Shown: piece after piece, positions 58,601 through 64,000 of the stretch
How the letters are laid out: each line of letters begins with the position of its first letter
Numbering within the stretch: the first letter of the stretch is position 1
Source: Apophysomyces variabilis
Taxonomy: Eukaryota > Mucoromycota > Mucoromycetes > Mucorales > Mucoraceae
NCBI GenBank assembly: GCA_002749535.1
Contig: MZZL01000403.1
Location: 768,209-832,208, forward strand
Length of the DNA: 64,000 nucleotides
Direction: 5' to 3'
Position numbers and translations under genes: made by a program
The notes under the pieces: model-generated
Told to the model about the DNA's origin: nothing
The model's input: only the letters and a program-made list of their open reading frames with translations
Database searches by the model: none

Positions 58601-60446
58601 GCTCCTTTGAGCGTATAAAGCAGTTGTCGCGTTCAGAATCGATTCCTTCCACGTATGACCAGACAGCTGCTATGTATGCTCAGGAAGGTTGCTATGTGCT
58701 CTCCATGGCCCATCGGGATATGGGTACCTTGGATGAGGATATCACAATGGAACAAATCAAAGCGATGAGTCGTGATGAAATGGAAAGAGATTGCGATTTT
58801 GCGGGTTTCGTCCTTTTTCGTAATATGCTCAAACACGACACAGCGGATGCCATTGAGCAGCTAAAGAATGGTGATACGCGTGTCGTCATGATCACTGGCG
58901 ATACAGCGTTGACGGGTATCTTTATTGCACGTCAATGTGGCATGATTGGACCGCATCAACGTGTGCTTTTGGGTGACCTGCTGGATGGCTCTATTGTGTG
59001 GCGAGATGTGGATACCGAAGAAGAAGTGGACGTAGACAGTCTCTTGGTATCAAGCGGACGCGATGATCATCAACTACCCATTGAGCTTGCCCTGACCGGC
59101 CGTGCCTTTGAAGAACTAGTGACACTTGGCAAGATGCGGAGGTATCTACTACTGACTCGCGTCTTTGCCCGAATGACGCCTTCAAACAAGGTTCAGTGTG
59201 TTCAACTACATATGGAGAAAGGAGTTACAGCCATGTGTGGTGATGGTGGCAATGACTGTGGTGCTTTAAGGGCAGCTCACGTAGGTCTTGCTTTATCTGA
59301 AGCAGAAGCATCGATTGTGTCGCCATTCAGCACAAGCAATAGGTAAAAAGAAAACAACCAATCTCATTTTACGAACCATGTCAAGTGGGAAATATCCTTC
59401 GCTTCTTACCAATTTGCCTTTTTTTCCAACCCAGATCGATCATGCAATGTGTAGAGCTTCTTAAACAAGGTCGCTCCGCTCTAGCCACAAGTTTTGCAAA
59501 CTTCAAATTTCTTATCTTCTATGGCGAATGCATGGCATTTTGGGAGTTAATTATGTTTTATTTTACTGTTATTGCACCGCAACCCGTCTGGATTACTATT
59601 GATGGTAAGAAAGGATGAATTCACACTCTTTGATAGCTTGTCTGATTGTTCACATATATTCCTTAAAAATTATTAGGTTTTATTACTACCACAATGACCT
59701 TTGCTATAACGCAAGCTCGTCCTGCTAAGCTTCTAGGTCCTTCGAGACCCACCGCAAAACCACTCGGTTTTTATACCCTAGCGTCTTGTTTTGGCGTGAT
59801 CTTTATCAACTTTTGGTTTATTGTCACTAGCGTAGTCTGGCTGTTCCAGCAAGATTGGTTTATATGCAATGAGTTTGATAGCTCCAGCATTGACTCTGCC
59901 AAATGGTGGCTCCTTGGCGATAATTACGAAGCTGAAGTTATTTCACTTGTTATTCTCTTCCAGTTTTTCAACAGTGGTGCCATCGTTAACTTTGGTTCTG
60001 TCTTCCGACAATCTTGGTGGCGCAATTACGTTCTGGTCTTTATCTGGGCGTGCTTCTTTACCAGCACAAGCTTCTTGACTTTGGCCGACCCTAATCCCTA
60101 TAGTTGCATTGTAAGTTTCATCTTTTCCTTTTGTGATCTCTTATTTTATCTACGGCTTATATTAACCGGTGGTTTTGTCCAGTTCCGAATCAATTGTGGC
60201 ACAGCTTCTGAATTGGTGAAACTTGGATACCCTGAACCTTACTGGCATATCGAACCATATAATTCACCACTAGGTCATAATGTATTGCCTAAAGATTTCC
60301 GATGGAAACTATGGGGCTTCATCCTGGCTAATTGTTTAGCTAACATCATCTGGGAACGCGTTATTATCCTTTGGCTTGCCCGAAATTGGGCTATCAAGAA
60401 GAACAAGCAAAACCCGCCCAAGAACCGGGTTTTGATGAAACTCTAA
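55611..60446 (+). CDS. P5B-like transport ATPase with N-terminal Cys-rich ectodomain
   Basis: Nine exons: 55611-55686, 55749-56531, 56593-56869, 56979-57239, 57307-57357, 57423-59342, 59435-59604, 59677-60110, 60183-60446. They total 4,236 nt, or 1,411 aa. A signal peptide (MRVASVLAALGIVYW) precedes a Cys-rich domain (CPLLCVTSHDLC, CGDGTCQSTC) and extra N-terminal helices. The P-type core follows: SSLTGEAMPIRK, the phosphorylation site FCFDKTGTLT (Asp about 745), VMITGDTALTG and MCGDGGNDCGALRAAHVGLAL (about 1089). SEAEASIVSPF is typical of P5 ATPases. P5B members (ATP13A2/Ypk9) export polyamines from vacuoles or lysosomes. The TM4 motif that reads PPALP in P5B is SPLLP here. Intron 8 (72 nt) is a stop-free multiple of three, and I call it spliced because of its good GTAAGT and TCCAG. 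Confidence 0.88.
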
Positions 60447-60925
60447 GCAAGAAAGACGCAACATTCAGAAAAAAAACAAGTGTGCTAAAAATTTGTCATT
60501 TCGCATATCTTTTATTTAAAAAGAACTAATTCCTGTCAGAATAAAATACAGCATGTACTTTTACGTCTCATCTTATTTGAAAGAGTGTCTTCTTTGCTTC
60601 TTGGGTGCTTCAAGACACATTTACGTAATATATAGAACTATGCCGTAAACTTTGGAAATCAAATAGACAACAGATGAATGGGATGTGGCCACGTCGTACA
60701 GCGAAACAGCCAGCTTATAGCAGGTATATATGGCAGCCATGACGGTACAATGATGAGAATGGAAAGTCTGCGTTTTCTCTTATGGTTTTGATTTTCTTAT
60801 CAAAAGTATGTGATAAATCTTTAGCAACGTAGATAAAGAGAAATCGAGATGCTTAAAAGGGGACAAAAGGTTTTCTATACAGATGAATATGGCAAATATA
60901 ACACGATGCGTAATTGTAGCAAATA
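60447..60925. other. Convergent intergenic region
   Basis: This 479-bp stretch lies between the stops of the P5-ATPase and the acidic-protein gene. AATAAAA-like words near 60541 may serve polyadenylation of the ATPase. I see nothing else. Confidence 0.4.
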
Positions 60926-62182
60926 TCATGGCAAATCCTCGTCATTCCTACGCCGTTTTGGCAAAAGTTCATCTTCTTCATCATTCTCATTTAACTCATC
61001 GATATCGTCATCGATCTCATCCTCTTCATCATCTTCCGGCCTTAGCCGTTTCCTCGACGATTCTTCTTCTTCTTCGTCCACTTCGTTACCGTCCTCCTCC
61101 GATTCACCCTCCCCTTCCACCTCTTCTAGATCGTCATTTTCATCGTTTTGTTTCGGTCCTTCTTTTGATAATGAGGAACTTCGCGCATTGTCCTCGACAT
61201 CATCTTCTTTTCCTTCATCGTCCAGATCTTCTTCTTCCAAGTCAATCTCATCACCATTTAACCTTGCAGGTATCCGAGAAAGGCCTTCTGGGACGACATG
61301 ATTATCCTCCTCCTCTTCCTCTTCAAAATCGTCTTCATCTAATAAATCTGATTCTTCCAGATCTTCTAACTCGTCATCATTTTCGTTCGTTGCTTCGTTA
61401 TCTTCGTCTCCTATTTGTATCGCGTCATCTAACCGTGAACTACCTTCTTTCACTTCGTATTCATCTTCTGCTGTATATTCTTCCTCTTGCTCCTCCTCTT
61501 CTTCTAGATCCTCCTCATCTCGATCATCCCCTTCGATATCCTCCTCTTCTGCTTCTTCGTCTTCTTCATCCTCTTCGACGCCTTCACTTTCACTTAGATC
61601 GACTTCATCGTCTGACTCTGATTTAAATGAGTCCATAAGACTGTTTAATGTGGTCTTAAAAGCGGATTCGTTCGCTATGCTTGATGTCTGTCGGAGTGAT
61701 AAAGCATGCACTTCATGCCTTGTGAGACACAGGTCCTCCAACGATGAATTGGTTTCGTTGCAGAAAAACTCAAATCGATCCCGGTATAGTTTCATTGCTT
61801 CCACTCGTCGACAAATATTGGCAAGTAAATCGCGTCGCTTTCGGATTGCTTTTATCGGCCAATGTTCGGTACTCTCTGCAACAGCTTGCATTTGATGTAT
61901 CAAGGCATTTGCGTAAGCCACTTCTTGGTTTGGATATCTGGAAAAACGGGAAAAATGAATAAATGTATGTTTACAATGAGATATAATTTGTGATACGCGT
62001 CATTGCTTCATAAAGAGTCATATCCGAAAGCGGAGAGGTTCTTATTCAGCATAGTTCTCCAACGAAATGACTTACAGTCCTACGATATGGAGGGAGGGAT
62101 CGATTCGAACAACAATATAGCCTGTTTCAGGAAGCGATGTATTGGATCGTCCTGAGGACGAACTAGCAGATGTTTGTTGCAT
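60926..62182 (-). CDS. Highly acidic protein of unknown function
   Basis: Two exons from the 5' end, 62182-62076 and 61937-60926, total 1,119 nt, or 372 aa starting MQQTSASSSSG. The first 140 residues look folded and helical: ETGYIVVRIDPSLHIVGL, then YPNQEVAYANALIHQMQA, KAIRKRRDLLANICRRVEAM, LYRDRFEFFCNE. The remaining 230 or so residues are dominated by Glu and Asp in long runs, with small basic patches (SSRKRLRPE) and a terminal PKRRR that could be a nuclear localisation signal. Such acidic tails occur in histone chaperones and nucleolar proteins, so a nuclear role is a guess. I do not recognise the N-terminal domain. It starts 214 bp from the divergent mitochondrial-protein gene, so the two may share a promoter. 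Confidence 0.75.
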
Positions 62183-62396
62183 GCTTGAAAAGATGTCGCG
62201 TGGAATGGTTGTTTAAGGAAGAGACAAAGAAACCTAAGTGGGGCAGCTCCAAGACTGTCCAATTCAGTGACAGAAAAATTGACACAGCGATCATGGATTC
62301 AGAAGGATGATTGGATACCGACAGTGGCCGAATACCTGAACGTGACGCTGATCCTCACGCTTTGCATTTTCTTTAGTTTCTACAAATACTATAGAC
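62183..62396. promoter_or_regulatory. 214-bp bidirectional promoter region
   Basis: The starts of two divergent genes, 62182 (minus) and 62397 (plus), are only 214 bp apart, so their promoters must overlap. No clear TATA box is seen on either strand. Confidence 0.45.
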
Positions 62397-63164
62397 ATGG
62401 CTCATCGCCAGGCCAGTCGAGCTAGCAGTTTGCTTAAACCTTATCTTAAGCGTTTTATGCTGCAAACTCATCCCGACTTCTTTAGCAACGACCCTGCAAA
62501 GAAGAAAGTAAATGCAGAATCTTTACAACGACTCCATGGGTTGTTGAATCCCATTATGAAGAAGCAAGCTGCCTCAATAGAGAGATCAACTACACGGTTG
62601 GACTTCTATGGAAAACGGAATGGAGAACGCGTAGCTGTTGGCGTTTTTGACCGAAAAGATTCTGTGTGGGGCACTGTCCGATCCTTTTTGAACTTGTGCC
62701 AGCAAATGGGTATCAATGTCATGCAAGCGGATATCGAGGCTGTGGACGCGATGAATACATTACCAGCCATATCAAAGAAACGTGTATCACTTCAACAAGA
62801 ATTTGCTGATGCCCTTTACAGGCAGCACCAAGAATCTGGGCAAGAGACGGAATGGACACCTGCTTTGGTTTTGCGAAACCCACTATTGTCGTTCGATGAC
62901 GCCGTCGATAGAAAGGAAATGGCGCGAAAACTCAGTCATTGGTTGCCACGATTGAGACCAAAGCAATGGTGGGGAAAGATCCCAGTTGTAGTGGTTCCAC
63001 CCGAAGTAGTTTCTGGACAGCCTATGGATAGTTTAACTGAAGGAATTATTATCCTGACAACCGATATGCAATGTGAAGGTAATTGAACGAAATTGACTTC
63101 AAGGATGCATGTTCACTTTTTGTTCCGAAGATATTGCAAAGTATTTACAGGTACACCTCGATAG
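62397..63164 (+). CDS. TCAIM-like (DUF4460/DUF4461) mitochondrial protein
   Basis: Exons 62397-63078 and 63151-63164 encode about 231 aa. Reading through the donor would give a stop two codons later, so the C-terminus is nearly the same either way. The basic, Ser-rich start (MAHRQASRASSLLKPYLKRF) can act as a mitochondrial presequence. LQTHPDFFSNDPAKKKVNAE with its HPD resembles a degenerate J-domain, typical of DUF4460 at the start of the TCAIM family. The later part (TRLDFYGKRNGERVAVGVFD, VWGTVRSFLNLC and LPRLRPKQWWGKIPVVVVPP) fits DUF4461. The protein is shorter than the animal homologue (about 500 aa), so a further 3' exon may be missing. The function in fungi is unknown. Confidence 0.7.
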
Positions 63165-63621
63165 AAAGAAGGTTGAATACCACCGCATGCATACCTGTTA
63201 AGAGAAATTGCTTCTGGACATATAGAATCATGGACTTTGACACGTAGGCCGTTACTTCTCCGCGCTCATTCCAGTAGCTTGCCCTTTCGGACACCCATGG
63301 TGCTACATACCTTGAAAGGAAAATCATCACCTGAAAGAAAAAGGGCGGATACAGATTCATCGGCGACTACCAGCCGGTGTGGCACAGAGTTCGCACACAT
63401 GTTGAACAGTTTTGACCAGGGAAGGCGGAAAGCCACACTGTCCTTCCCAAAAGCATGACTACTGAATCTATCCAGTTCCACTTTTTATACCATTTTTAGC
63501 TTTTTTTTGAAACTCCATTTTTAGCTTCGGCTTTTCCCAGCCATGTAACCGGCTCCTTTATTTTTGTTTCTCTGTTCCTTTTTACCTTCACCCAATTTCA
63601 TCCACATCATCACCTTCAGCC
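63165..63621. other. Intergenic region with overlapping short open frames
   Basis: About 460 bp. Open frames on both strands at 63237-63481 overlap one another, and I could not decide whether any is an exon (for example a last exon of the preceding gene). A T-rich stretch with TTTATACC at about 63484 may be the promoter of the following gene. Confidence 0.35.
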
Positions 63622-64000
63622 ATGGTGAAAGTTACAGCTTTATTATTAGCTTTGACAACTTCTGTACTTGCCTGTGAGCCCTTATGTCGTCGAGGGTTAG
63701 CACAGGCATTTGCTGAACACTATGCTCCTGTCATTCAGTTGACGGTCGACGACCTCCAGGCGCCATTACAGGCAGCTTACGATGAGGTGCCCGTACCACC
63801 ACAGCTGCAGCTTCTTGCCCCTGAAGCCGCATTCCGTCAAACCATGAAATTTGATCTGCAAACGGCTCTGCAACGTTTTGTGATCGAAGCCTCAGGCAGC
63901 ACCTTGGAAGACGGCATTTACCAAGTTATGTTCAATGAGCAAGACCCATTTAAGGGTGACTGCAACAACCCACGACGTTTAAACAGAAAAATGCCTCCAC
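63622..64000 (+). CDS. Secreted protein of unknown function, 5' part (cut by window edge)
   Basis: From ATG 63622 the frame stays open for 126 codons to the end of the window. It starts with a clean signal peptide (MVKVTALLLALTTSVLAC) with probable cleavage near the first Cys. The mature part is mostly helical and amphipathic (EPLCRRGLAQAFAEHYAPV, AAFRQTMKFDLQTALQRFVI) and contains GDCNN near the cut. I do not recognise a family, but the arrangement suggests a small extracellular or cell-wall protein. The ATG lies in CAGCCATGG, a good initiation context, after a CT-rich leader. The 3' end and any introns lie outside the window. Confidence 0.7.
   Translation, partial: MVKVTALLLALTTSVLACEPLCRRGLAQAFAEHYAPVIQLTVDDLQAPLQAAYDEVPVPPQLQLLAPEAAFRQTMKFDLQTALQRFVIEASGSTLEDGIYQVMFNEQDPFKGDCNNPRRLNRKMPP

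Noticed and set aside
1..64000. CRISPR arrays, bacterial operons or prophage genes
   Set aside because: No regular short repeats with spacers, no ribosome-binding-site-linked genes, and all recognised genes are intron-bearing fungal genes.

Overview
The window looks like nuclear DNA of an early-diverging fungus, most probably Mucoromycota (Mucorales). The evidence is short GT-AG introns of 54-140 nt in most genes, AT-rich intergenic DNA, full-size fungal PDR transporters, a fungal Vac7 homologue, and a filamentous-fungus style P5-type ATPase with a Cys-rich N-terminus. I see no bacterial operons, CRISPR arrays, or convincing tRNA or rRNA genes. A run of N at 31351-31578 inside a poly-T tract is an assembly gap. 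All exon coordinates were worked out by hand from splice sites and reading frame. The exon sums close in frame for every gene given with confidence above 0.55.

Layout: (1) 1-3.3 kb is decayed mobile or repetitive material: a Tc1/mariner-like transposase remnant, a 221-bp tandem duplication, and a broken gene of a lineage-specific family. (2) 5.7-21 kb holds two tandem same-strand PDR-type (ABCG) drug-efflux transporters of about 1,459 and 1,456 aa, 4.1 kb apart, followed by a kinase-like gene that lacks the catalytic HRD and DFG residues. (3) 21-28.9 kb is a gene-poor, repeat-rich stretch with a 165-bp MITE-like element, a 24-bp perfect palindrome, and a roughly 1.3-kb element bounded by clustered GGTGGAA/TTCCACC hairpins. 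(4) 28.9-29.8 kb (minus) is a complete six-exon Rheb GTPase. (5) 30-35 kb is gene-poor. (6) 35-39.1 kb is an SR-rich protein converging on an endophilin-like BAR-SH3 protein. (7) 40.3-40.8 kb may hold a small membrane-protein gene. (8) 42.8-52.2 kb is a compact block: a PA-TM-RING E3 ligase, a type II membrane glycosyltransferase-like protein, a Vac7 homologue, and a convergent Mso1-like protein. (9) 55.6-64 kb carries a P5B-like transport ATPase, a highly acidic protein, a TCAIM/DUF4460-type mitochondrial protein divergent from it, and the 5' part of a secreted-protein gene cut by the window edge.

Functional theme: several genes act at the vacuole/endosome or in secretion (Rheb to TORC1, Vac7 to Fab1/PI(3,5)P2, P5B-like ATPase, BAR-SH3, PA-TM-RING, Mso1-like). 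They are independent eukaryotic genes, and I would not call this a cluster. I did not find a clearly new multi-gene system. The best candidates for novelty are the hairpin-bounded repeat element, the pseudokinase, the altered P5 TM4 motif and the Cys-rich tail of the BAR-SH3 protein.
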